Shown one piece after another: positions 23,698 through 34,715 of a stretch of DNA of 64,000 nt. Each line of letters starts with the position of its first letter. Within the stretch, counting starts at the first letter, position 1. Under the pieces are notes generated by a model, which worked only from the letters and a program-made list of their open reading frames with translations, was not told the origin of the DNA and did not search any database. The DNA is from Heterohyrax brucei (lineage: Eukaryota; Chordata; Mammalia; Hyracoidea; Procaviidae), in assembly GCA_028571685.1 (NCBI GenBank), contig CM053162.1:9366001-9430000 (forward strand), given 5' to 3'. The translations under genes and the position numbers were made by a program.

Positions 23698-24204
23698 GCC
23701 AAGGGCCAGCTCAGCCAACAGACAACAACGCTATTCATGCTAGGCATTCTCCAGTAATGAGAAAGACCGGCACTGCCCCTTTTTCAGCAAGAAGAATAAG
23801 CTTGTGCTACTGCAAGTTTCAACAGCCTGTGAGACTCTTGTTCAGCCAGAGAAGCTCTACCTTGGCTTGTTTTATCCTTGACCTTCTGAGAAAATTTTAT
23901 TTTGAAGAAAAGATACCACAGCTGTTGGGGGAGAAGGGAGGATGTTCATAAATATTTGTCGTTTATCAGGCAGTTCCAGTCTCTTCCCTTCTAAGATACG
24001 TAGGCTCAGCATGGGTGAAGCTTTAGCTCCAACTCCTTTCCCACCCTTTGTCTCTTTCTAGACACACACATACATACTCATACACACTTAACAAGTGCTG
24101 CTCCTCCCAACCATGGCTTCTTATCCTTATTTAGGAAAGGATTACTGTAAACACCAGGCTTAAACAGCCAAAGAAGGCCAGTATGGCTATGCCCCTTTGC
24201 ACTT
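23698..24204. other. Unassigned stretch
   Basis: No gene or named repeat seen; a short CA-rich patch lies at 24062-24088. Confidence 0.4.
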
Positions 24205-24985
24205 TTGTCTGGTCAAAACACTTCAAGGGACAGAGTAGCAGAAACAGGGTTCTGGGAACCAAGGTTTCAAGGGACATCTAGGTCAATGGGCATAATACAC
24301 TTTATTAAAATGATGTGCATCTCACTTTAAAAGCTAGCAAGTGGCCACCTAAGAAGCATCAACTGGTCTCAGATGTCCTGGAACAGAGAAAGAACTGCAT
24401 CAAAGATACCAAGAAAGTGTGAGCCCAAGAGACAGAACGGGCCACATAAATGAGAGACTGCATGAGCACGAGACTGAAGAACCAGGTGGTGCCGAGCCAC
24501 CACTAAAGACTGCCCTCACAGAGAACGCAGAAAGGAGGGAGCTGGAGAAATGTGGGGTGCAGAACTCAAACTCTAGTAAAAAGATCAGACTTGATGATCT
24601 GAGAGTCCCTAGAAGACATGGCCCCCAGACTGCCTATTACCTCAGAACTGAAACCATTCCCAAAGCCAACTCCTGAGACAGATTGGACTGATCTATAAGA
24701 TGTAAAGCGATACAGGTGAAGAGTGTGCTTCTCGGCTTCGGTAGATACAGGAGAGTAGCTGGGCAGCTCCTGTCTAGAGGCAAGATGACAAGACAGAAGG
24801 GGACAGGAACTGGTTGAATAGACGTGGGAATACAGGGTGGAGGGGAGGAGTGTGCTGTTACAGTATGGGGAGAGCTGATAGGATCACAAGCCAAAGTGAG
24901 TGTAAGTTTTGATGAGGAACTGACTGGCATTATAAACTTTCATTTAAAACACAACAAAAAAACTAAAATACATGTGTGTGTGTAT
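24205..24985 (+). mobile_element. L1 3'UTR, 5'-truncated insertion
   Basis: It consists only of the long L1 3'UTR and matches in reverse the start of the large L1 at 25945-26860. Shared blocks include 'gttctgggaaccaaggtttc' and 'cagttcctgtcc' on the other strand. It ends in an A-rich tail (acacaacaaaaaaactaaaa) and then a TG/TA microsatellite to about 25010. The 85-residue frame at 24419-24676 is not a gene. Confidence 0.8.
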
Positions 24986-25010
24986 ACATATATATATATG
25001 TATATATAAA

Positions 25011-25479
25011 ATTTTGTCCGGTAAGATAGTTCATGCTTCTAACATCAGGCTTCTCACTGAGCTTAAAGGCGGCCTTCACAGCCTACACAAATCCTGGGCT
25101 CACTTCATTCCTTGAGCTTTTGTGAACACAAAACTCCCTGTTGGGAAATGAGACAGAAGGCCAAGGTCAAGGACGTTATTGGGAAATCAAGAAGTGTGTG
25201 AAGCAGACAGTCAGCTGTCCTCAAGTTTGGCTTCACGCAAAGTCCCTGATGCAATGAGTACTCAGTACTGCAGAAAAGGACTGTTAGCTGTTGTGAGCTG
25301 CCACGGCGTGCATGACTCAGCACAGGGCACAAGGAAGGGCTGAAGAGGAAAGATCCCCTGCAGCAAGGATCCAGCCACTGCACTGGGGAGAAGAGCAGAA
25401 GTGAAGACGGCAGGAAGTGCTCACAAGATTCTGAGCAGAGCAACAGACAAGGATAAGGATGAACACCAACATCACGGAA
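25011..25479. other. Unique-looking DNA
   Basis: No gene or repeat family recognised. Minus-strand frames at 25105-25443 and 25317-25607 lack recognisable domains. Confidence 0.4.
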
Positions 25480-25800
25480 ATTGCTATTGAGTGATTACTA
25501 GTGTTGGGCACCTTGTTGATTGCTTTGTGTAAATAATGCCTTCTTTTATTTCTAATCATCCTGTGAAGTAGGTAATAAAAACCAAAAGCCAAACCTGTTG
25601 CCATCAATCCACTTCTGATTTACAGCAAACTTACAGAACACAGTAGAACTCCTGCATAGAGTTTCCAAATAGTGTCGGAAAAATTCAGCCTGCCTACTTT
25701 AGCTGTCATAGCACTGAACCATTATACCTCCAGGGTCAAGGTAGATAATATTCTTAAAGTGAGGCTCCATGAGGAACTTACCCAGAGTTCTTTGTCCCCT
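25480..25800 (+). mobile_element. MIR interrupted by an AfroSINE
   Basis: The left half (gagtgattactagtgttggg to 'atcctgtgaagtaggtaa') and right half (ttcttaaagtgaggctccat, 'gaggaacttacccagag') are collinear MIR. The short duplication around 'aggta(g)ataa' borders the SINE. Confidence 0.75.
25577..25738 (-). mobile_element. AfroSINE (short form), minus strand, inside MIR
   Basis: From the tail (ttgccatcaatccacttctg) to the head (attatacctccagggtc). Both flanks are MIR. Confidence 0.8.
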
Positions 25801-27561
25801 CTCTGCCCATTCCCACTTCTTCCCCACAAACAAAGCCTTACTTTTTATTCTTTCCAATCACTGTACCTACTTGGGCCCAATCTTAACTTTGAGCTGATTT
25901 GACTGGCGGTATCCCCACGAATGTCAAAGTAGAATTGGATGCCATAGGGTTTTCTTTTACTCAGTTAATTATACAAAAACTTACACACATTTTCATGTGA
26001 CCCTACTTGCTCTCCGTGCAATGGGGCAACACGTTCCCTTCCACTTTGTATTTCCCATATCCATTCAACCAGCTCTTATCCCTTTCTGCCTTTTCATCTC
26101 ACCTCTAGACAGGAGTTGCTCATTTAGTCTCACATACCTTCTTCAGCCAAGAAGCACTGTCTTCACAAGTGTCATTTTATGTCCTACAGTCCAGCCTAAT
26201 CTTTGTCTAAAGAGTTGGCTTCTGGAATGGTTTTAGTTCTGGGCTGGAAGTCTGGGGGATGTGTCTTCTGGTGACCCCCATGTTTGTCGGACAGTCAAGT
26301 CTAGTCTTTCTACTAAAGTTAGAGTTCCACATCCCAGTTTTCTTCTGCTCCTTCAGGGAATCTTTGTTGTGTTTCCTGTCAGAGTGGTTGTTGGTGGTAA
26401 CCAGAAACCATCTAGTTCTTCGAGTCTCATGCTGAAGTAGCCCATGGTTTACGTGACCATTTCTGTCTCTTTGGTTCGTGTTTTCCTTACATCTGTAGCT
26501 TTCTTCATTTTCTTGTTCTCCGGGTGAGTTGGGACCAATAGATGCATCGTAGATGGCTGCTTGCTATCTTTTAAGTCCCCAGAAACCACCCACCAAAGTG
26601 GGATACAGAGCATTTTCTTAATAAACATTATTATGCCAACTGATATAGACGTCCCTGAAACCATGGTCCCCAGACCCCCGCCACTACTACTCGGTCCCTC
26701 AAAGTGTTTGATTGTATTCAAGAAACTTCTTAGCTTATAGTTTAGACTAGTTGAGTGCCGTCTTCTCCAGTATTGTGTATTGACCTTCTCTTCATCTAAC
26801 ACACTTGCTATCTAGTTAATGAATACCATCTCCCTCCTTCTCCACTCTGATAACAATCAAAGAAATTTTTTCTATATTTAAACTTTTTCTTGAGTCCTTA
26901 TAATAGTGGTCTCATACAATATTTGTCGTTTCGTGATTGACTAATTTCACTCACCACAATGCCTCTCAGATTCTTCCATGTTACGTTTCACTGATGCATC
27001 ATTGTTGCTTACTGTTGCATAGCATTCCATTGTGTGACTATGCCACAGTTAGTTTATCCATTCATCCATTAATGGGCCTCTAGGTTGATTCCATATTTTT
27101 GCTATTATAAATAATGGTGCAATTAACATGGTTGTGTATATGTCTATTCGTATGACAGCTCTTCTTTAAGATATATTCCAAGGAGTAGGATTGCTAGATC
27201 ATATGGTACCTCCATTTCGAGCTTTTAAAGGAAGTGCCAAATTGATTTTCAAAGTGTTTGTACCATTGTACATTCCTACCAACAGTGTGTAAGTATTTCA
27301 GACACTCCACAAACTCTCTAACATATATTATTTTCTGTTTTTTTGGATTAATTCTAGCTCTGTTGGGGTGAGATGTTATGTCACTCTAGTTTTGATTTGC
27401 ATTTCTCTAATGGCTAATGAACATTTCTTTATGTATCTGTAAGCCCACTGAGCGTCCTTTTTAGCGAAATGCTTATTCACACCCTTTCTGTTTTGATTGC
27501 ATTATTTGTCTTACTGTTCTTGAGATTTTGTAGAGTCTTGTAGATTTTAAAAATTAAACAC

Positions 27562-28057
27562 TATTTTGGTCATCCAGTGCTACTACATCAGAAATACTGC
27601 AAGTGGATGGCTTTAACCAAGAGAAATTTATTTCCTCACTGTAAAGTAAGCTAAGAATCCAAATTCAAGGCAGGAGCTCCAGGAAAACGCTTTTTCAGTT
27701 GTCTCTGAAGAAAGATCCTTATCATCAATCCTCCTGTGGAGTGGGAGCTTCTGCAGCACCAGGGATGCCAGAGCCAAAGGACATGCTCTGCTCCCGGCAT
27801 TGCCTTCCTGTAGTATGAGGTCTCCAACTCTCTGGTTGCTTCCCTTTCCTTTCTAGCCCAAGAAATTGCCCTAAGGCATAATACAATCTTGCACATTGAG
27901 TCCTGACTCAAGAACACAACCACAGCCTATGCTCCCTCATTGACAACATAGAGGCAGAATTTACAACATATGGGAACAGCACACAATAGTGGGAATCATG
28001 GCCTAGCCAAATTGTCAACACATGTTGGGGAAGGGGAGCACAAATCAATCCAAGGCA
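27562..28057 (-). mobile_element. Solo LTR, MaLR-like (ERVL-MaLR), minus strand
   Basis: Reverse-complemented, it has the MaLR-type layout: a start like 'tgccttggattgatttgtgc', a 'ggccatgattcccactattg' block, and an end resembling 'gtagcactggatgacc'. Its + strand limits are next to aacac and gacac, a five-base duplication with one mismatch. It interrupts ORF2 of the host L1. There is no internal retroviral sequence. Confidence 0.75.
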
Positions 28058-29558
28058 GACACCTATCAAACTTATCATACCAAAGATTTTTTTCCCATTC
28101 CGTAGGTTGTCTAACCCTTTTGGTGAAATCTTCTGATGACTAGACCAGGTGTTTGATTTTTAGGAGTTCTTACTTGTCTATTTCCTCCTTCATTGTCTGT
28201 GCACCGTTAGTAATGTTTTGCATTCTGTCTATGTAACGTATTAGGGCTTCCCATATTGTCCCAATTTTTTTCCACCTTTATCTGTTTAAATTTTATATTT
28301 AGTTCTTCAATATATTTTTGATTAGTTCCTGTGTGTGGTGTGAGGTATAGGTCTTGACTAATCTGTTTGCAGATAGATACCCAGTTATGCCAATACCATT
28401 TATAATGAATAGTAAGAGGTTGTCTTTTCCACAAGCAATGGGTTTTGGGCCTTTGTCAAACAACAGCTGTTCATAGATGGATGATTTTATATCTGGATTC
28501 TCAATTGTGATCCATTGGTCTATGTAACTGCTGTTGTACCAGTACCAAGCTGTTTTGATTGCCATGGCAGTATAGTAGGTTCTCAAGTCATGTAGTGTGA
28601 GGCCTCCCATTTTGTTCTTCTTCAGTATTGCTTTACTTATCCAGGGCCTCTTCCCTCTCCATGTGAAATTGGTGAGTTTTTTCCTCCATCTCATTAAAAA
28701 TGTCATTGGAATTTAGCCTGAGATTGCATTGTATCTATAGATCCATTTAGAGTAAAATAGATGTTTTTACAATGCTGAGTCTTCCTATCCATGAGCAAAG
28801 TATGTTTCTCCTCCACTTACCCAGGTCTTTCGTTTTGTTTTGTTTTGTTTGTTTTGCAATAGTGTCTTTTAGTTTGCTTTGTATAAATGTTTTGCACCTC
28901 TGGTTGGATTTATTCCAAAGTATTTTATCTTCTTAGGGGCTATAATACATGGTATTGATTTGATCATTTACTCTGATGTTCTCTTTGTTGGTGTGAAGGA
29001 ATCCAGCTGATTTTTGTATGTTTATCTTATATTCTGATATTTTGCTAAACTCTTCTATTAATTCCAGTAGTTTTTGTTTCGTTTGGGGGTTTTTTGTGTG
29101 TGCTGATTCTTTAGGTATTTTTGTGTGTGAGATCACATCTTCTGCAAATAGATATTCTTGTCAGTTTGGATGCTTTTGTTTCTTTATCTTGCCAGATTTC
29201 GCCATCTACAACTTTCAGCATAATGTTGAATAAAAGTAGTGACAAAAGGCATCCTTCCTTGTCTGGTTCCCATTCTAAGGTGAATGATTTCAGACCCTCT
29301 CCCTTTAAGATGACGTTGGCTGTTGGCTTTGAATAAATGTGGTTATCATTTCCCTTCCATTCCTATTTTGCTGAGAGTTTTTATCATGAATGAGTGTTGG
29401 ACTTTGTCAAATACCTTTTCTACATCAATTGATAAACTCGTGTCTTTCTTGTCTTTTGTTCTATATGATGGATTATACTGATTGCTTTTCTAAGGTTGAA
29501 CCATTCCTGTATACCTGGTATGATCCCACTTGATCTTGGTGAATTATTTTTTTGATAT

Positions 29559-30133
29559 TGGCATGAACTGAATCATGTCCCACAAAAAATGTGTGTAGCA
29601 ATGTGTCTGGCCCATGCTTGTGTGATTGTCCACCATTTTATGTGATTTTGGATATATCATAAAACCTAATCTGTGCCTGTGCTTAATAGGACAAAATTGA
29701 ATTATGATGGAAAAGATTAGAGTGGGACTGTAACATCTTTACTAAGGGAGTTTCCCTGGAATGTGGCTGCACCACCTTTTATACCACAACAGATTTTTTT
29801 TAAAAAAGGCAGGAAGGGGAAACCAGTATAGAGTTAGAAACCTCATACTCTCAAGAAAGCAGTGCCAGGAGCAGAGCATGTCCTTCAGACCTGAGGTTCC
29901 TGCTCCAAGCTGTCACCAGACCAAAGCAACACTGATGGAACACAAGGAACGTCCTCCAAAGCTAACGTAGAGAAGAGTGCCTTCCCCTGGAACCAATATA
30001 CTGAATTCAGACATCCAGCCTACTGGACCCTGTAAGAACAAATTTTCCTTTGTTAAAGGAAATTTTTTTTTTTTTTTGTTAAAGCCATGCACTTGTGGTA
30101 TTTATATTGTAGCAGCTCTAGATGACCAAGAGA
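29559..30133 (+). mobile_element. Solo LTR, MaLR-like (ERVL-MaLR), plus strand
   Basis: Flanked by perfect five-base duplications gatat (29554-29558 and 30134-30138), as expected for ERVL/MaLR. It begins tggcatgaactgaatcatgt and ends 'agctctagatgaccaagaga', like MLT1-type ends (TG...CA, slightly mutated). It belongs to the same family as 27562-28057 but lies in the opposite direction. No internal region. Confidence 0.8.
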
Positions 30134-31244
30134 GATATTTTGGTAAGTTGTATTGGCTAGAATTTTCTGGAGGATTTTTACATCTAAATTCATAAGGGAT
30201 ATTTGTCTGTAACTATATTTTTGTGTGGGGTCTTTACGTGGTTTGGGTATCAGGGTAACACTGGATTCATAGATTAAGTTTGCAAGTAGTCTGTCGTTTT
30301 CTATTCTCCAAAATACCTTTTGTAACAGTGTTATAAACTCTTCTCTGAAAGTTTGGTAGAATGCTCCATTGAAGCCATCAGGGCCAGGGCTTTTTTGGTT
30401 GGGAGTTTTCCAATTACCTTTCCTATCTCCTCTTTTGTTATAGGTTTATTTACTTGTTCTGCCTCAGTTTGTGTTAGTTTAGGTGGGTTGTGTGTTTCTT
30501 GAAACTTGTCTTTTTCTCCAGGTTTACAAATTTGTTAAAGTACAGTTTTTCTCCATATTCTGTTATGATTCTTTTAATTTCAGTTAGGTCTGCTATGTTA
30601 TGACACATCTCATTTCTTATTTGGGCTGTTTGCTTCCTCTCCTGTTTTTCTTTTGTCAGTTTGGACAAAGATTTATCAATTTTGTTGACATTTTCAAAGA
30701 ACTAGATTCTGGTCTTATTAAGACTTTCAATTGTTTTTGTATTCTGCATTTTATTTAATTCTGCTCTAATTTTTATTATTTGCTCTCTTCTTGTGTCTGA
30801 AGGCTTCTTTGTTACTCTCTTTGTATTTGTTGAGTTGTAAGATTAATGCTTTGATTTGGGCCCTTTCTTCTTTTTGAATGTGTGCATTTATAAATTGACT
30901 TCTGAGCACTTATTTTGCTGTGTCCCAAATGTTCTACTATTTTCATTCTCATTTGATTCTGTCAACTTCTTTATTCTGTCTTTTATTTCTTCTATAACCC
31001 AGTAGTTTTTTTAGGAAGGTGCTGTTCAGTTTCCATGTGTTTAATTTTTTTCTCCTTGTTTTTTCTGTTAATTGATTTCTATTCTTGTGGTTTGGAGTAT
31101 GAAAAAGATGCTTTGTAGTATTTCAATGCTTTGAATTTTGTTAAGGCTCAATTTATGGTGTAGTGTGTGGTCTATTCTGAAGAACGTTCCATGCGCATTG
31201 GAAAAGAAAGTATACTTGGCTGCTGTTGGTTGGAGTGTTTTTTA

Positions 31245-31796
31245 TCTGAGATCTGACAATTAAGTCCACAGACTTAATTGCTCTAAGTGCTACATACTCC
31301 GTTTGTGAATGTCACTATAGTCATCTTCAAAGTACTCCCCTTGAGAAGCTATGCACTGACACCAGGGCCTAGTCCACCCTTCAAAGCAATTTTGGAACTC
31401 TTTCTGGAATGGCCATCGCACACAGTGGTAGGGTGGCAAGTTTGTGAACTTAACTGTACAGTTGTCTGTGAGGGAATTTTTAGCCAGTAAGCAAATAACT
31501 GTATTGGAACACCCTCCCTACTCCCTAAATGTCTTTTTCTTTACCAGAAGATAAAGGAAATATTGAAAGGAAGACATTTTGATGACATTCAGGACATCAA
31601 GGGTAATACAATGACAGCTCTGATGGCCATTCCAGAAAAAGAACTCCAAAATTGCTTTGAAGGGTGGACTAAGTCCTGGCATCGGTGCATAGCTTCCCAG
31701 GGGGAATACTACAAGAGTAACCATAGTGATATTCACAAATGGGGTATGTAACACTTTTTCTAGAATGAATTTGCAGATTTAAACTGGCAGCCTTCA
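31245..31796 (+). mobile_element. Foldback mariner-type DNA transposon, copy B
   Basis: Bounded by TA (31243-31244, 31797-31798) inside host L1 ORF2, which reads on across it. The left arm (31287-31490) in reverse and the right arm (31563-31751) forward both carry the C-terminal stretch of a mariner transposase (EL.NCFEGWTKSWHRCIASQGEY on the right arm). The right arm also keeps an upstream block (FDDIQDIKGN) found in mariner transposases. Structure and orientation match 16435-17027. No DD(D) catalytic core is present, so it depended on another source of transposase. Confidence 0.85.
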
Positions 31797-32879
31797 TATG
31801 TCTATGAGGTCAAGTTTGTTGATTGTGACATTTAGATCTTCTGTGTCTTTTTTTTATTTAATATAACTGAGTGAAAATGTACATTCCCGTATAAATTTAC
31901 ATACCCACCTATATGCAGCTTCCACTGCTCTCCCTGCCCAGTGACAGCACACTATTCCTCTCTGCTCCATACATGTCTCATTCTCCCAACAGTCTCTTTT
32001 TTCCCTCCTCTCCACCCACTCTCCTTCCTCCAGCCAGAGATCAGCAGGAAGGATGACATCCTATAGATGTATAGCACCATAAAGTGCATCCAATATGTGG
32101 TCATTGCATCCCCAAGTCCAAACCATTCCTGTCCGAAGCGTGGACCTTCGTTATGATTTATGGTCAAGGGCAGCATCAGGGCGAGGGGCCATGCTTCCAG
32201 GGGAACCCCGAAACCACTGGACCATCAATTGAGGTCTTTTAGTGGGGATCTCAGGGTGCATCCCTTTTTATTCTTGTGTTGCCAGTGAGACTCAAATTAA
32301 CGAGCTCCATCGTGGCTATCACTGGTGGTGGCCAGGCACCACCCGGTTCTTCTGCTCCCAAGTCGATGTAGGCACCCACTGATGTGGGTCTCTTTGTCTT
32401 CTGGGTTGTCTTTCCCCCATGTCATTTTGGTCCTCAGTGAGCATCCATTCCTGCTGAGTTGGGACCATTTGCTTTGTCCTCGGATGGCAGGTTGGCAGCT
32501 TTTAAGACCCCAGACGCCACTCACCAACATGGGGTGCAGAGAGCCCTCTTAGCAAAATGCTAGTTGTGCCAATTGGCCTCGATTTCACCTAAGAGCATGG
32601 TCCCCTGCCCCCTGCCCCAGCGACTCTATCCTTGCAATATTGGGTTAAGATGGAAGCAGTATTCATGTTATGTTTAAGTCCACTTAATACTGTTCCTGTT
32701 TCTAATGTGTGCTATCACCGATTTCACCCAACCAGATACCTAGCAACTATCTAATCTAAACCCTCCCCCCTCCCTCCCTCCATCCTCTCCCTTGCAGCTG
32801 TCAAAGAGTCTTTTCTTCTATACACAAGTCTGTTTTTGAGATCTTATCATAGAGGTCTCATACAATATTTGTCCTTTTG

Positions 32880-33533
32880 TCACTGACTGCTTTCGCTCAA
32901 CATAATGTCTTCCAGTTGAAACCAGGTCATGAGATATTTCCTCAAGTCATCGTTGTTCTTTATCATTACGTAGTGCTCCATTGAGTATATATACCATAGT
33001 TTACCTATCCATTCTTCTGTTGTTGGGCAGCTGGGTTGATTCCATCTTTTTGCTATCGTGGACTGTGCTGCGATAAACATTCTGGTGCATGTGTCCATTG
33101 GTGTGAAAGGCCTTGATTCTGTAGGAAATATTCCAAGTAGTGGAATTACTGGGTCAAATGGTATATCGCTATCCATTTTTTTAAGGAAGCACCAGATTGT
33201 TTTCCAAAGAGGCTGGACCGTTTTGCAACCCCACCAACAGTGTAGGAGGGTTCCACTTTCTCCACAGCCTCTCCAGCATTTGTTGTTTTGTGTTTTTTGG
33301 ATCATGGCCAACCTTGTTGGGGTGAGATGATATCTCATTGTCATCTTGATTTGAATTTCTTTAATAACTAAAGATCGTGAACATGTCTGCATGTGTTTTT
33401 TGGCTGCCTGGATCTCTTCTTTAGTGAAATGTCTGTCCATCTCCTTTGCCCATTGCTTAATTGGATGATTTATCTTCTTGTTGATATTTTGTAGTATCTT
33501 ATAGATTATGGAAATCAGACGTCGGACTGACAT
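32880..33533 (-). pseudogene. L1 ORF2 C-terminal fragment with intact Cys-rich motif
   Basis: The longest open frame of the window (217 residues). It is the C-terminal domain of L1 ORF2p, the endonuclease/reverse transcriptase protein that copies L1 RNA into DNA at the target. The cysteine-rich motif C-x3-C-x7-H-x4-C is intact (C86, C90, H98, C103; core CWRGC...LLHCWWGC). It is followed by the conserved block around FIAAQSTIAKRWNQPSCPT. The endonuclease and polymerase domains are missing because the element is 5'-truncated, so no function is expected. Confidence 0.9.
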
Positions 33534-33600
33534 AGAGTTGCCAAATATTTTTTCCCATTCTGTAGGTGTTCTTTTAATTCTATTAATAAAGTCTTCAGAT

Positions 33601-34002
33601 TGTTGAAATGAGGAAGGGCGTGATAAAAATTCGAGGTATTAAAGAAAGCCCCAGGAAACAACTTAATAGCAGAAAATACCATAGAATAATCTCACCTTTG
33701 TCACAAAACACTGTTACAAGACAAGCCTGGGGGCAACCTGCAAGTGACCCCTAGACCTTGACCACATTTTACAACTAATAGGAGTTAACCAATCAATGTA
33801 AAGGTCAGTTCACCCTCCCTGCTTTGCAATCTCACGACTTAAATACTGGGTGCTAAGGAAACTCGTCGTCATCGCCCCCTGCTCTGTGTAGCTTAAGGTG
33901 CGTCCCTGGTGCAGCAGTATTTTTCCTATTGGGCATATTTTTTTAATAAAATTTAACCTTTAAAGTAACAGTGTCGCAACTTGAAAATCGCGGACCCTAA
34001 CA
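33601..34002 (+). mobile_element. Solo LTR of a class I (gammaretrovirus-like) endogenous retrovirus
   Basis: A 402-base unit starting TGTTGAAATG and ending CCCTAACA. It is flanked by perfect four-base duplications agat (33597-33600 and 34003-34006), typical of class I ERVs. A TATA-like stretch (acttaaatactggg, near 33837) and a polyadenylation signal (aataaaa, near 33945) lie in the expected order on the plus strand. No internal viral genes remain; a solo LTR arises by recombination between two LTRs. It is among the youngest layers of the nest. Confidence 0.88.
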
Positions 34003-34715
34003 AGATGAGCAAAAGTGTTTAATCCTTAATAGATCCCGTTTATCTATTTTCTCTTCTGATGATTGTGGTTTGTTTGACAGATTTTGGAGTCTGTCCATAT
34101 TGTATATTAAAACTTCCATTGTTGTTCCTACCTTTTCTTGGATGAGCTTTATCGTTTTAGGTTTGATATTTAGGTCTTTTATTCAGTTGGAGTTGGTTTT
34201 TGTATAAGGTGTAAGGTATGGATCTTGTTTCAGTTTCTTGCAGATGGATATCCAATTTTGCCAGCACCATTTGTTGAAAATACTGTTTTCACCCCGGTTT
34301 AATGTCTTAGGGCCTTTGTCGAATACCAATTGTTCATACGCAGATGGTGTCATCTCTGGGGTCTCAGTTCTGTTCCACTGATCGATCTGTCTGTTCTTAT
34401 ACCAGTACTGGACTGTTTTGACCACTGTAGATCTTCTGTATCTTTATTGAGCTTTTTTCTGGATGATCTGTCCTTCATTGAGCATGTTATGTTGACATTT
34501 CCTCCTATTATTGTGGTGCAATATATTTCTCTTTTTAGTGCAGTTAGAATTTGTTTTATGTATTTCAGAGTCCCGCTGTTGTTCCTTAAGTATTTTATAT
34601 GGTTTTGTCCTCCTGGAGTATTGACTATTTAGCCATTATGTAGTGTCCTTCCTTACTCAATGGTTGGATTTTACTTTAAAGTCTATTTTAGCGGGAATTG
34701 ATATTACCACCACTG

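Larger units (their letters stand above)
31849..34427 (-). mobile_element. Younger L1, 5'-truncated, minus strand
   Basis: Flanked by near-perfect 16-base duplications, tagatcttctgtgtct (31833-31848) and tagatcttctgtatct (34428-34443), inside the host L1. From left it has a T-rich start (poly-A tail of the minus strand), a 3'UTR closely related to the twin-primed copy at 7753-8569, the ORF2 end, and ORF2 back to about the reverse transcriptase/C-domain boundary. A solo LTR is nested at 33601-34002. Coding damage is light compared with the host. Confidence 0.9.

Noticed and set aside
31287..31751. Two convergent mariner insertions instead of one foldback element
   Set aside because: A single pair of TA flanks, one pair of related ends and the same layout at 16435-17027 favour one element.
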